From Pseudomonadota bacterium (GTDB taxonomy: Bacteria > Pseudomonadota > Gammaproteobacteria > Burkholderiales > Methylophilaceae), in assembly GCA_029781535.1 (NCBI GenBank), contig JAKOWL010000187.1, positions 1-43,321 of the forward strand: DNA of 43,321 nucleotides, read 5' to 3'. This document shows, piece after piece, positions 36,788 through 43,321 of the stretch. The notes beneath the pieces were generated by a model, which saw only the letters and a list, made by a program, of their open reading frames with translations, made no database searches and was not told the origin of the DNA. The translations under genes and the position numbers were made by a program. Positions within the stretch are counted from its first letter, which is position 1; every line of letters begins with the position of its first letter.

Positions 36788-36997
36788 CTATTCACCCAAA
36801 CGTTTTGCTTCAATCGTGATTGGCAAGCGCGTATCGGCTGCCATCTCGGGCAACATCAGTTGCCAGCCATTGGCAAGTTTGACAATGCCTCCCCATAGCT
36901 CAGGCTTTTCCTGTTCAACTATGGGTTCCTCCAGGTCTTTTTTGGGAACATAAGCAGATAACCCGCCTTTGTCGTTACGCCTAATCATCACTTTCAT
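36788..36997 (-). CDS. nifT: NifT (FixU) protein
   Basis: The 69-residue protein starts MKVMIRRNDKGGLSAYVPKKDLEEPIV and has WGGIVKLANGWQLMLPEM, diagnostic of NifT/FixU. Its function is still unclear; mutants in Klebsiella have no strong phenotype. The ATG at 36997 sits behind AAGGAA and is preferred over an upstream TTG in frame. In most diazotrophs nifT follows nifK; here it lies after nifS, as in fixU-like arrangements near nifB. Confidence 0.93.
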   Translation of the reverse strand: MKVMIRRNDKGGLSAYVPKKDLEEPIVEQEKPELWGGIVKLANGWQLMLPEMAADTRLPITIEAKRLGE

Positions 36998-37020
36998 ATA
37001 AATTCCTTTCAAAAAACCTT

Positions 37021-38166
37021 TCAGGCAGCCACCTGCAATCCTATTTCACCAACTACCTGGCCAATAGCAGCTGCCAGCGCAGCCACTTCTGCAGGTGTAG
37101 TTTCACAAGAAAGCGAAAAACGTATGGATGCCAGTGCCTCCTCACTGCTTCTTCCCATGGCAAGCAATACGTGGGATGGCTCGGTACCGCCAGCCGTACA
37201 TGCGCTACCGCGTGAAGCCAAGATATTCAGCCGTTCCAAGCGGCACAATAATTCCTCGCCATCTATGCCAGGGAAGCAAATGTTGCTGGTATTTGCCACT
37301 CTTGCCGCCACACCATTGACATAAGCCTGTGGCACCTGATTCAAAATAGCCAATTCCATGGAATCACGTAAGGCAGATACTTTTTGCGGATTCTCTGCCA
37401 TCCGGTTTTTTGCAAGTTCCGCAGCGGCTGCCAAGCCAATGATGCCGGGCAGATTTTCTGTACCGCCGCGTCGGTTACGCTCCTGGTGGCCTAGCAACTG
37501 CGGTTGAACAGGGATGCCTTTTTTTGCATACAACACGCCCACACCTTTGGGAGCATGTAATTTGTGCCCAGAGAACGAAAGCAGGTCACAGCCAAGCTGA
37601 TGTACATCCAGATCGATTTTTCCGGCCGTCTGGGCGGCATCGGTGTGCATTAATGCACCTTTGGAATGCGCGATTGCAGCCGCTTCATCGATAGGGAAAA
37701 TCACACCTGTTTCATTATTGGCATGCATCAATGTCACCAATGCCGTATTTTCATTTACAGCCTCATTCAGTGCAGCCAGGTCAAGCTCTCCGGAAGGTTT
37801 GACCGGCACCAGCACAACTTCGAAACCTTGTTTCTGCAAATGCGCAAGCAATAACAGGGTGGAGGGGTGTTCAACTGCACTGCTGACGATACGGCGACGA
37901 CCATGGTCCGCCGATAAAGCTGCTGAACAAATAGCTAAATGATTTGATTCCGTAGCACCGCTTGTGAATATTACTTCCGCAGGAGTCGCTTTCAGAAAAC
38001 CAGCCAATTTCGCGCGCGCGGTTCCCAATGCCTGTTTCGCCTGCTGTCCTAACGGATGGCTGCTGGATGGGTTTCCATACGATTCTGTCAGCCAAGGTAA
38101 CATAGCCTCCAGCACCGGAGGCAGAATGCGCGTTGTGGCGTTATTGTCGAAATATAAAGGGCTCAT
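37021..38166 (-). CDS. nifS: Cysteine desulfurase NifS
   Basis: The nitrogenase-specific desulfurase, providing sulfur for metallocluster assembly. The 381-residue protein has the PLP lysine in SFSGHKLHAPKGVG, EHPSTL with the PLP-stacking His, and the active cysteine in ASRGSACTAGGTEPSHVL. It starts MSPLYFDNNATT at 38166, overlapping the preceding gene as ATGA. It is distinct from IscS at 1-813. Its usual partner NifU is not present in the window, so it probably works with IscU or an A-type protein. Confidence 0.95.
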   Translation of the reverse strand: MSPLYFDNNATTRILPPVLEAMLPWLTESYGNPSSSHPLGQQAKQALGTARAKLAGFLKATPAEVIFTSGATESNHLAICSAALSADHGRRRIVSSAVEHPSTLLLLAHLQKQGFEVVLVPVKPSGELDLAALNEAVNENTALVTLMHANNETGVIFPIDEAAAIAHSKGALMHTDAAQTAGKIDLDVHQLGCDLLSFSGHKLHAPKGVGVLYAKKGIPVQPQLLGHQERNRRGGTENLPGIIGLAAAAELAKNRMAENPQKVSALRDSMELAILNQVPQAYVNGVAARVANTSNICFPGIDGEELLCRLERLNILASRGSACTAGGTEPSHVLLAMGRSSEEALASIRFSLSCETTPAEVAALAAAIGQVVGEIGLQVAA

Positions 38167-38522
38167 CGCCAAAATTCCCTCTTCGGATCAGCTACCAGCA
38201 AAGCAAGCAAAGATGCAAGGTTATGGAATTCAGAATGTGCCCGCCAGCATGCCTTGCTATCATCCTTACAATACAAGCGCCAGAAATCCCCGGATTGGTA
38301 TTCGATGCGCGCAATATCGATCTCCCCCCCATCTGGCGCCACTGTGCGTGAACAGCAGGGGCTGCGTACCAGATATCCTTCGATATCAGGCAACACCTTT
38401 GGGGAGACGTATTTGTAACGCTCCCGCTCACCAAGCATTTTCTCGATGCGCAAACGGTCCATCTCATTGGGATGCGGGCATATCGCGGAGGCATATGGGC
38501 TGGCAATCATGGCTAAACTCAC
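38163..38522 (-). CDS. Unknown cysteine-containing protein before nifS
   Basis: I do not recognise this 119-residue protein. It has cysteines at 15, 56, 57, 85 and 92, the middle pair in VRSPCCSRTVAPDGGEIDIA and the last two in RLYCKDDSKACWRAHSEFH. The spacing would allow a metal or cluster site, but that is conjecture. It starts at a GTG overlapping the nifZ-like gene as GTGA; an ATG four codons later is the alternative. It is coupled to nifS by ATGA. Confidence 0.75.
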   Translation of the reverse strand: MSLAMIASPYASAICPHPNEMDRLRIEKMLGERERYKYVSPKVLPDIEGYLVRSPCCSRTVAPDGGEIDIARIEYQSGDFWRLYCKDDSKACWRAHSEFHNLASLLALLVADPKREFWR

Positions 38523-38758
38523 ACGGAAACCAGTTCTTCCTCAAATACGCCCACGACTTTTCCATCAGGAAACTCGACAAGATACACCGGCACACCTGTT
38601 TCTTTCACTACACCGACATTTACGATTTCACCCTTGCTGCCAGCCGCCGCAAGCAATGCGTCTAGAGGAACGTCGGGATAGCTGCCATCGTTAATCAGGT
38701 CTACTGCTGTTGTAACCGGCTGACCCCATTGATATTTCGGTTCACGTGGTTCCGCCAT
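38519..38758 (-). CDS. nifZ: NifZ-domain protein, second copy
   Basis: A 79-residue single NifZ domain: YQWGQPVTTAVDLINDGSYP, GSKGEIVNVGVVKETG and VYLVEFPDGKVVGVFEEEL. NifZ acts in P-cluster maturation of NifDK. Its neighbour at 38762 is another NifZ-domain protein; together they resemble the two halves of longer NifZ proteins. Three bases separate the two genes. Confidence 0.88.
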   Translation of the reverse strand: MAEPREPKYQWGQPVTTAVDLINDGSYPDVPLDALLAAAGSKGEIVNVGVVKETGVPVYLVEFPDGKVVGVFEEELVSV

Positions 38759-38761
38759 ATC

Positions 38762-39061
38762 TTATTCCTCGTCCTCTGTAGTGTCTTCGTCCATCAGCTC
38801 CAGTTCCTTGCCACGCATCCCTACGCGATAGCCTAGCTCATAGAAATCAACACCATAAATATAGAACTGCTGTAAAAACGTACCGATACTGGTGACATAA
38901 CCAATATCGCCTTTTTTAACCAATATATCGCCGACTTCGCGGCCGGGAAACGTGCCATCATTGCGCACGTATTTTTTAGAACGCACTTTCTGGCCATAAT
39001 CAAACTTTGGTGGATTGACCAGTTCTACCACGCCGCTGTCACGTACAATATTAGTAGCCAT
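38762..39061 (-). CDS. nifZ: NifZ-domain protein, first copy
   Basis: A 99-residue NifZ-domain protein: FDYGQKVRSKKYVRNDGTFP, VKKGDIGYVTSIGTFLQQF, YIYGVDFYELGYRVGMRGKE and an acidic tail. It overlaps the LRV gene by 11 bases. It is the more typical NifZ of the pair; which copy carries out the main function is not clear from the sequence. Confidence 0.9.
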   Translation of the reverse strand: MATNIVRDSGVVELVNPPKFDYGQKVRSKKYVRNDGTFPGREVGDILVKKGDIGYVTSIGTFLQQFYIYGVDFYELGYRVGMRGKELELMDEDTTEDEE

Positions 39062-39818
39062 GGCTACCCTCCTGTTCTGGATTCAGTCTTGAATTGACGG
39101 CGGCTGTTACAGCATCATCATCATCCTTGGCCATTCCTGCCAGATATTCCATGGGTATGCGCTGTGCAACTTCAAAACGGATACGCCAATCCGAATCGAA
39201 ACGGAATGGAGGCAGCAAGCCGGCCGGCATGCGTCGAACGGCTGTCAGCCTGACCTCATCCTCACTGTCGTTTGCCAGCATGGGCAGCCAGTCAACACTG
39301 ATTCTCAATGCCACTTCCCGCCGCACCGAGACATCCGGATCACGCACCATGTGAAACAGCTGGCTGGCAGAGATTCGGCGGGCAACTACCACGCGGACGA
39401 AATAATCCGGGTCGTGCATCATGGCAGGCAAATCCGCCTGCTCCAGGCGTGAAGCAACCCGCACACGCACCTCCCGGTCTTCGTCATGAACCAGCTTAGT
39501 GAGCATTCTGGGCAGTAACCGCAACGCTACACTGGCGCGCACAGTCTCATCCGGGTCGTGCATTAAGCGATTGAGATGAAAAATATCGAGATATTTGGCT
39601 GCCACCGCACGCACTTCAAAATACGGGTGTTCAATATACTGGGCAGCCAGGCTAGGATTGGTGCCAAAGAACCGGTCAATCCGCTTGGCATAGCGGTCAT
39701 GCACGCATGAACGCATCGGAGCGCAGGCACCCAGCCCTTGCCTGTCCTGATGTGTGCAGCCTTGGCAAGATATCGGGTTACCTTGCCAATCCACTGCAGG
39801 AATATCAGACTCAATCAT
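39051..39818 (-). CDS. LRV protein with N-terminal Fe-S domain
   Basis: A 255-residue protein with an N-terminal cysteine cluster C18-x2-C21-x10-C32-x5-C38 and then eight or so leucine-rich-variant helical repeats (HDPDETVRASVALRLL, HDEDREVRVRVASRLE and so on). It is the LRV protein first seen in the Azotobacter nif region, whose N-terminus binds a [4Fe-4S] cluster; its role is unknown. The ATG at 39818 is chosen because an AAGG lies nine bases before it; an ATG at 39827 is possible. The start overlaps the TPR gene by 8 bases. Confidence 0.88.
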   Translation of the reverse strand: MIESDIPAVDWQGNPISCQGCTHQDRQGLGACAPMRSCVHDRYAKRIDRFFGTNPSLAAQYIEHPYFEVRAVAAKYLDIFHLNRLMHDPDETVRASVALRLLPRMLTKLVHDEDREVRVRVASRLEQADLPAMMHDPDYFVRVVVARRISASQLFHMVRDPDVSVRREVALRISVDWLPMLANDSEDEVRLTAVRRMPAGLLPPFRFDSDWRIRFEVAQRIPMEYLAGMAKDDDDAVTAAVNSRLNPEQEGSHGY

Positions 39819-40320
39819 CGTAGTCATCCTTGCCAATGCGTTCCAACACATCCAGCAACACCTGACCACCTACCTTATTAGTTGGATCTAGCTGCAACAA
39901 TTTTTCTACCGCTTCACGTCCTTGCTCCATATCATTAAGTCGCAACAGCAAGTAGGCATAAGCCTTAAGGCAGAACAGATAAAAACGGTGTGCAGGTTCT
40001 TCGCTTTGGAAGCTGGCATGATGAGGCCACACATGACGCCAACTTTGCGGGAACCCTAACTCCTGCGCCGTAAGTTTCAGGCAATGTTCCGCAATGGATA
40101 TCGCCTCGGATAAACGGCCTTTGTAAAAGTAGTAACGATATTCCCCAATCTTTACTGCTAGATTGTCAGATGCCATCATTCTAGCCATCGCCAAATGCAT
40201 TTCCGCTTTGGCGCTATCAGCATAAGTCAGGCTGGCTAAGCGCAACTGCTCTGCTGCATTGGCAGGCAAAGTCTGGTATCTTGTTGCAAACCAGCTATTT
40301 TCCAGCGCCTCTTGATCCAT
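39811..40320 (-). CDS. TPR protein, paralogue of 15992-16459
   Basis: A 169-residue helical protein with TPR-like motifs (IGEYRYYFYKGRLSEAISIA, AHRFYLFCLKAYAYLLLRLN, GREAVEKLLQLDPTNKVGGQ). The FYLFCLKAYAYLLLR segment and the LDPTNKVGG turn match the TPR protein in the fix unit. It follows the nif IscA-like gene by eight bases and precedes LRV. An adaptor role in nitrogenase maturation is inferred only. Confidence 0.78.
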   Translation of the reverse strand: MDQEALENSWFATRYQTLPANAAEQLRLASLTYADSAKAEMHLAMARMMASDNLAVKIGEYRYYFYKGRLSEAISIAEHCLKLTAQELGFPQSWRHVWPHHASFQSEEPAHRFYLFCLKAYAYLLLRLNDMEQGREAVEKLLQLDPTNKVGGQVLLDVLERIGKDDYDD

Positions 40321-40328
40321 ATGGCAAA

Positions 40329-40709
40329 TTAATGCTTACGCTGTATGCTGGCAATACTCACTGTGGCCGGGCCAGCATTCGTAGAGTGGTCACCACTGCT
40401 GCTACAACCGCAACTGCCAGTATGTGGTGTAATGAAAGTCAGGCCAGATTCCATCGGCGTATCTTTGAAATCAATCGTCGCGCCATCCAGCAACATTCTG
40501 GATTCAGCTGGCAAGAACAGTTTTAAGCCACTCGCCTCAACCACTGCATCACCTTCCAGCGGTGCGGCCTCGACTGTAAATTCGGAGCTCAGTCCGGAGC
40601 AACCGCCGGGGCTGACTACCAGCCGAAAACCATGTGCAGGCGTACCGCCATTGAACCGAATCATGCGACTGATGAACTTTTCGGCTTTGGGTGTGAGCGA
40701 CAGTTCCAT
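40329..40709 (-). CDS. Nif-specific A-type Fe-S protein (IscA-like)
   Basis: A 126-residue IscA/HesB protein, the third in the window. It has C37 in SPGGCSGLSSEF and C100/C102 in GSCGCSSSG, and a 24-residue tail after the last cysteine, longer than in ordinary IscA. It probably feeds [4Fe-4S] units to NifB or NifEN. It follows fdxN by nine bases in the nifB unit. Confidence 0.9.
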   Translation of the reverse strand: MELSLTPKAEKFISRMIRFNGGTPAHGFRLVVSPGGCSGLSSEFTVEAAPLEGDAVVEASGLKLFLPAESRMLLDGATIDFKDTPMESGLTFITPHTGSCGCSSSGDHSTNAGPATVSIASIQRKH

Positions 40710-40718
40710 AACAACTCC

Positions 40719-40940
40719 TTAGGCGGCTTGATAGCGCGGATAGCTTGTATCGATGATGCAGGTTTTATCAACCGGGCAAGCAGCCACACACTGCGCTTCA
40801 TCAAAATAACCGATACATTCGGTACATTTTTCCGGCTTGATGAAAAACACGCCGTTCTTTTCATAGATCGCCTGATTTGGGCACTCTGGCTCACAAGCGG
40901 AACAGCCTGTGCACTGAGAAGCGACGATTTTGTATGCCAT
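40719..40940 (-). CDS. fdxN: 2[4Fe-4S] ferredoxin FdxN
   Basis: A 73-residue bacterial ferredoxin with C10-x2-C13-x2-C16-x3-C20 and the longer-spaced C39-x2-C42-x8-C51-x3-C55. This pattern and the place after nifB identify FdxN, which supplies electrons to NifB for cofactor-precursor synthesis. It starts behind AGGAG, 30 bases after nifB. Confidence 0.95.
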   Translation of the reverse strand: MAYKIVASQCTGCSACEPECPNQAIYEKNGVFFIKPEKCTECIGYFDEAQCVAACPVDKTCIIDTSYPRYQAA

Positions 40941-40970
40941 AATAATTTCTCCTTTAGAAAACCTTGTCTA

Positions 40971-42533
40971 TCAAGCAGCCTTGAACGCACCTTGACGTAT
41001 CGCTGCATCTCCGCGCGAGATATGCACGATTTCGCCTTTTGCCACGCGCTCGCGATAATTTGCGAACCAGGTTAAAGCGGCTTTTTCAATAAATTCATGC
41101 GCAAATTCCTCTACCGGCTCGATACCGGCTGCCTTTAATTCATCACGCGGGCAAGCGCCTATCTTGGAAACCAGTACCGCATGACAGTCATTGATAGCAT
41201 TTACAATGGAAGGCAGTTGCTCGTCCTCGCCAAAGCCGCCCTGGCAATAGAGATCTACCCGACGATGGCCAATGAACGTAGTGGAACTAGCGGTCACTTC
41301 GTAAATCTGGAACTCATCTGCATGACCGAAATGCTGGTTCACCTTGCCCCCACCTGTGGTAGCCACAGCAACTAGCACCTTCATGCCATCATCTGCGCTT
41401 TGTTCTCCCAGCGCACCCTGCTTAGCAGCGTGCTGTGCCTGACGTTCTGCCTCAACTTTCTCCTGGTAGGCACGACGTTTTTCGATGTCATACACCACAT
41501 CCATTTGCTCAATCTGATCCAGTGTAAATTCATCACTGCGATCTTCACCAAGCAGTCCGACCGCATCTGCACGGCATTGGCGGCAGTGCCGCATGAGATT
41601 TGCTCCTCCCATGCAGGCATCCTGTACGTCTTTCAACTCTTGGGCTGTCGGTCCGCGCTGGCCAGTAAGGCCGAACACCGTGCCATGCTCTGGCTCGGAA
41701 ATCAGCGGCATGATGTTATGCAAAAAGGCACCTCGCGCTTTGACCGCACGATTCACTTCGTACAAATGCTCATCGTTGATGCCTGGAATCAAAACAGAAT
41801 TGATTTTGGTCAGAATGCCACGTGCTGTCAGCATTTCCAGACCCAACATTTGTCGGTCAGTTAGAATTTGGGCGGCTTCACGACCATAGATTCGTCTGTG
41901 GTCATAAAAAATCCATGGATAGATTTTTTCTCCTACTGCCGGGTCCACCATATTGATCGTAATAGTCACATGGTCAACGTTGTATTTAGCAATCTCATCC
42001 ACATAATCCGGCAATGCCAGACCGTTTGTGGAAAGACACAGTTTGATATCCGGTGCTTCTTCCTGCAAACGCCGGAAAGTCTCAAATGTCTTGGCCGGAT
42101 TCGCCAGCGCATCGCCAGGGCCGGCAATACCCAACACGGTCATCTGCGGAATCTCGCTGGCAACGGCCAGCACTTTCTTCACCGCCTGGTCAGGGGTGAG
42201 CTTTTGCGAAACCACCCCAGGACGTGATTCGTTGGAGCAATCATATTTGCGGTTACAGTAATTACACTGGATATTGCATGCCGGAGCCACTGCGACATGC
42301 ATGCGGGCGTAGTGATGATGCGCTTCTTCTGAGTAACAAGGATGGTTTTTGACTTTTTCCCAGATCTCAGCGGGCATATCGTCTTGACCATCGGAGGAAC
42401 CACAACTTGATTTGCCGGAGCCACCTGTACTGCCACAGCCCGAAGCCTCTGGTTGGCCAGCCACTTCCACCTTGATGCCATTCAACGGCCGTAATCGGCT
42501 TGGGATTGCCACACCTTCTACTGCTGAGTCCAT
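40971..42533 (-). CDS. nifB: FeMo-cofactor biosynthesis radical SAM protein NifB
   Basis: NifB makes NifB-co, the 8Fe-9S-C core of FeMo-cofactor. The 520-residue protein has a Gly/Cys-rich N-terminus, the radical-SAM motif CNIQCNYC near residue 85, the [18 protein letters not shown] cluster motif around 310-330, and a C-terminal NifX-like domain ([20 protein letters not shown]). It opens a 16-gene minus-strand series running to 33564, behind a promoter with two NifA sites. Confidence 0.97.
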   Translation of the reverse strand: MDSAVEGVAIPSRLRPLNGIKVEVAGQPEASGCGSTGGSGKSSCGSSDGQDDMPAEIWEKVKNHPCYSEEAHHHYARMHVAVAPACNIQCNYCNRKYDCSNESRPGVVSQKLTPDQAVKKVLAVASEIPQMTVLGIAGPGDALANPAKTFETFRRLQEEAPDIKLCLSTNGLALPDYVDEIAKYNVDHVTITINMVDPAVGEKIYPWIFYDHRRIYGREAAQILTDRQMLGLEMLTARGILTKINSVLIPGINDEHLYEVNRAVKARGAFLHNIMPLISEPEHGTVFGLTGQRGPTAQELKDVQDACMGGANLMRHCRQCRADAVGLLGEDRSDEFTLDQIEQMDVVYDIEKRRAYQEKVEAERQAQHAAKQGALGEQSADDGMKVLVAVATTGGGKVNQHFGHADEFQIYEVTASSTTFIGHRRVDLYCQGGFGEDEQLPSIVNAINDCHAVLVSKIGACPRDELKAAGIEPVEEFAHEFIEKAALTWFANYRERVAKGEIVHISRGDAAIRQGAFKAA

Positions 42534-42571
42534 ATCTTTACCCTCAAATATTCAGGAATTAACAGAGTTAC

Positions 42572-42587
42572 TGCAAATCGCATGCCA
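42572..42587 (-). promoter_or_regulatory. Sigma-54 promoter of nifB unit
   Basis: On the minus strand TGGCATGCGATTTGCA is a full -24/-12 element, 38 bases before the nifB ATG. Confidence 0.88.
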
Positions 42588-42615
42588 TTTGAGAGGAAAA
42601 AATAAAACTTAATTA

Positions 42616-42628
42616 AATCAATTGGTTA
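42616..42628 (+). promoter_or_regulatory. IHF site of nifB promoter
   Basis: AATCAATTGGTTA matches WATCAA-N4-TTR without mismatch, between the NifA sites and the nifB promoter. Confidence 0.65.
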
Positions 42629-42654
42629 TTTTAATATTGAGATTCGGATCGAAT

Positions 42655-42670
42655 TGTCGCCTATACGACA
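42655..42670 (-). promoter_or_regulatory. NifA site 1 of nifB
   Basis: TGTCGCCTATACGACA fits TGT-N10-ACA exactly and is symmetrical beyond the core; 68 bases from the -24 element. Confidence 0.8.
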
Positions 42671-42684
42671 AATTCAAAATTGAT

Positions 42685-42700
42685 TGTCGCAAAAGAGACA
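42685..42700 (-). promoter_or_regulatory. NifA site 2 of nifB
   Basis: TGTCGCAAAAGAGACA fits TGT-N10-ACA exactly. It lies exactly 30 bases from site 1, about three helical turns, so both face the same side of the DNA. Confidence 0.75.
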
Positions 42701-42725
42701 TGGCTATAGATATGGACAATCAAGG

Positions 42726-43321
42726 CTAAAAGCGCTTGACTTCGATGTTATATTTTTTCAACGCATACCCCATCTGACGCGGGGTAAGATTAAGCATGCG
42801 CGCTGCTTTGGCCTGCACCCAGCCACTCTTTTCCATCGCACGTATTAATTGCTCGCGCTCGGTCAGGTTTTCTTCATCCACAGGCGGCAGTTCATAGCTT
42901 GCCGAATGCTCTGATTCAACCGCCATAGGGGCAATAGGAATCACCTCGCCCTTAGGCTGGTATTTCCATAGCGTGGAGGATAGGCACTGGTTTGTCTGAC
43001 AGGGAATATCCACCTCGCGAATCACGTTGCCGCGCGCCATCGTGGCAAACCGTTCTACACAATTTTCAAGCTCGCGTACATTTCCCGGCCAAAAACAACT
43101 GGTTAGCACATTCATCGCTTCTGGCGTGATGCAGATTTTAGCGTGATTTTCTCTATTGAATTGTCCAAGGATATTTTCAACCAGCAAGGGGATATCTTCG
43201 CGCCTTTCTCTGAGAGGTGGCAGAAAAATGGAGATCACATTGATACGGAAATATAAATCCGAACGAAACTCGCCTTTACTTACAGCCTCTTCGAGGTTTT
43301 TGTTGGTCGCACAAATCAGCC
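42726..43321 (-). CDS. nifA: Nif transcriptional activator NifA, C-terminal part
   Basis: The frame is open to the window's end, so the N-terminal GAF domain and most of the AAA+ domain are outside. Visible are the AAA+ end RSDLYFRIN, PPLRERREDIPLLVENIL and FWPGNVRELENC, then the linker and the DNA-binding helix-turn-helix (VQAKAARMLNLTPRQMGYAL). Codons at 42984-43097 hold C-x11-C-x19-C-x4-C, the redox-sensitive cysteine motif of oxygen-sensitive NifA proteins that act without NifL. It probably controls all -24/-12 promoters in the window. Confidence 0.95.
   Translation of the reverse strand, partial: LICATNKNLEEAVSKGEFRSDLYFRINVISIFLPPLRERREDIPLLVENILGQFNRENHAKICITPEAMNVLTSCFWPGNVRELENCVERFATMARGNVIREVDIPCQTNQCLSSTLWKYQPKGEVIPIAPMAVESEHSASYELPPVDEENLTEREQLIRAMEKSGWVQAKAARMLNLTPRQMGYALKKYNIEVKRF

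Noticed and set aside
37964-38665. 233-residue plus-strand frame opposite nifS, the unknown gene and nifZ
   Set aside because: It spans three overlapping, coupled minus-strand genes and has no plausible start.

Overview
The window is almost entirely a molybdenum nitrogen-fixation (nif) island. It is probably from a betaproteobacterium: NifA has the four-cysteine spacing C-x11-C-x19-C-x4-C of the oxygen-sensitive alpha/beta-proteobacterial NifA, no nifL is seen, and DraT/DraG, FixABCX and an Isc-type (not NifU-type) scaffold are present. A member of the Nitrosomonadales is my best guess, but taxonomy cannot be settled from the sequence alone. No rRNA, tRNA, insertion sequence, phage gene or CRISPR array was seen.

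Layout. (1) 1-4216, plus: an Isc operon iscS(partial)-iscU-erpA-iscA-hscA-fdx, without hscB. (2) 4232-9417, plus: a sigma-54/NifA promoter, then nifE-nifN-nifX-DUF269-DUF683-fdxB-nifQ-rhodanese. (3) 9482-15602: a two-domain molbindin (plus), then a minus-strand molybdate operon modE-porin-modA-mop-modB-modC-unknown behind a near-perfect ModE box. (4) 22472 down to 15636, minus: fixABCX, a flavodiiron protein, two [2Fe-2S] ferredoxins, a thioredoxin-fold ferredoxin, a TPR protein and a HepT-like protein. (5) 24890 down to 22476, minus: nifV-cysE-nifW. (6) 29705 down to 24922, minus: nifHDK-fdxD, ending in a strong terminator. (7) 29850-33569, plus: group II truncated haemoglobin, an unknown protein, draT, draG, nifO, a GNAT protein. 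(8) 42700 down to 33564, minus: a sixteen-gene nifB unit (nifB, fdxN, iscA-like, TPR, LRV, nifZ, nifZ, unknown, nifS, nifT, unknown, DegT-like, SIR2-like, FmdB-like, two unknowns). (9) 42726-43321, minus: the C-terminal part of nifA.

How it works together. NifA with sigma-54 would switch on at least five units (nifE, fixA, nifV, nifH, nifB). All five share one layout: a TGT-N10-ACA activator site, an IHF-like site and a -24/-12 promoter. Molybdenum enters through the porin and ModABC, is buffered by molbindins, and passes via NifQ to NifB/NifEN/NifX/NifV cofactor assembly. IscS/IscU/A-type proteins plus NifS supply Fe-S clusters. FixABCX and up to eight ferredoxin-type proteins supply low-potential electrons. 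The flavodiiron protein and truncated haemoglobin probably deal with O2 or NO. DraT/DraG switch NifH off and on at Arg102.

The least explained parts are three recognisable folds that have lost their catalytic residues (a DegT aminotransferase without the PLP lysine, a SIR2 domain without its Asn/His, a HepT-like domain without its RNase motif), a pair of paralogous TPR proteins placed in two different operons, and several small unknown proteins inside NifA-controlled units.
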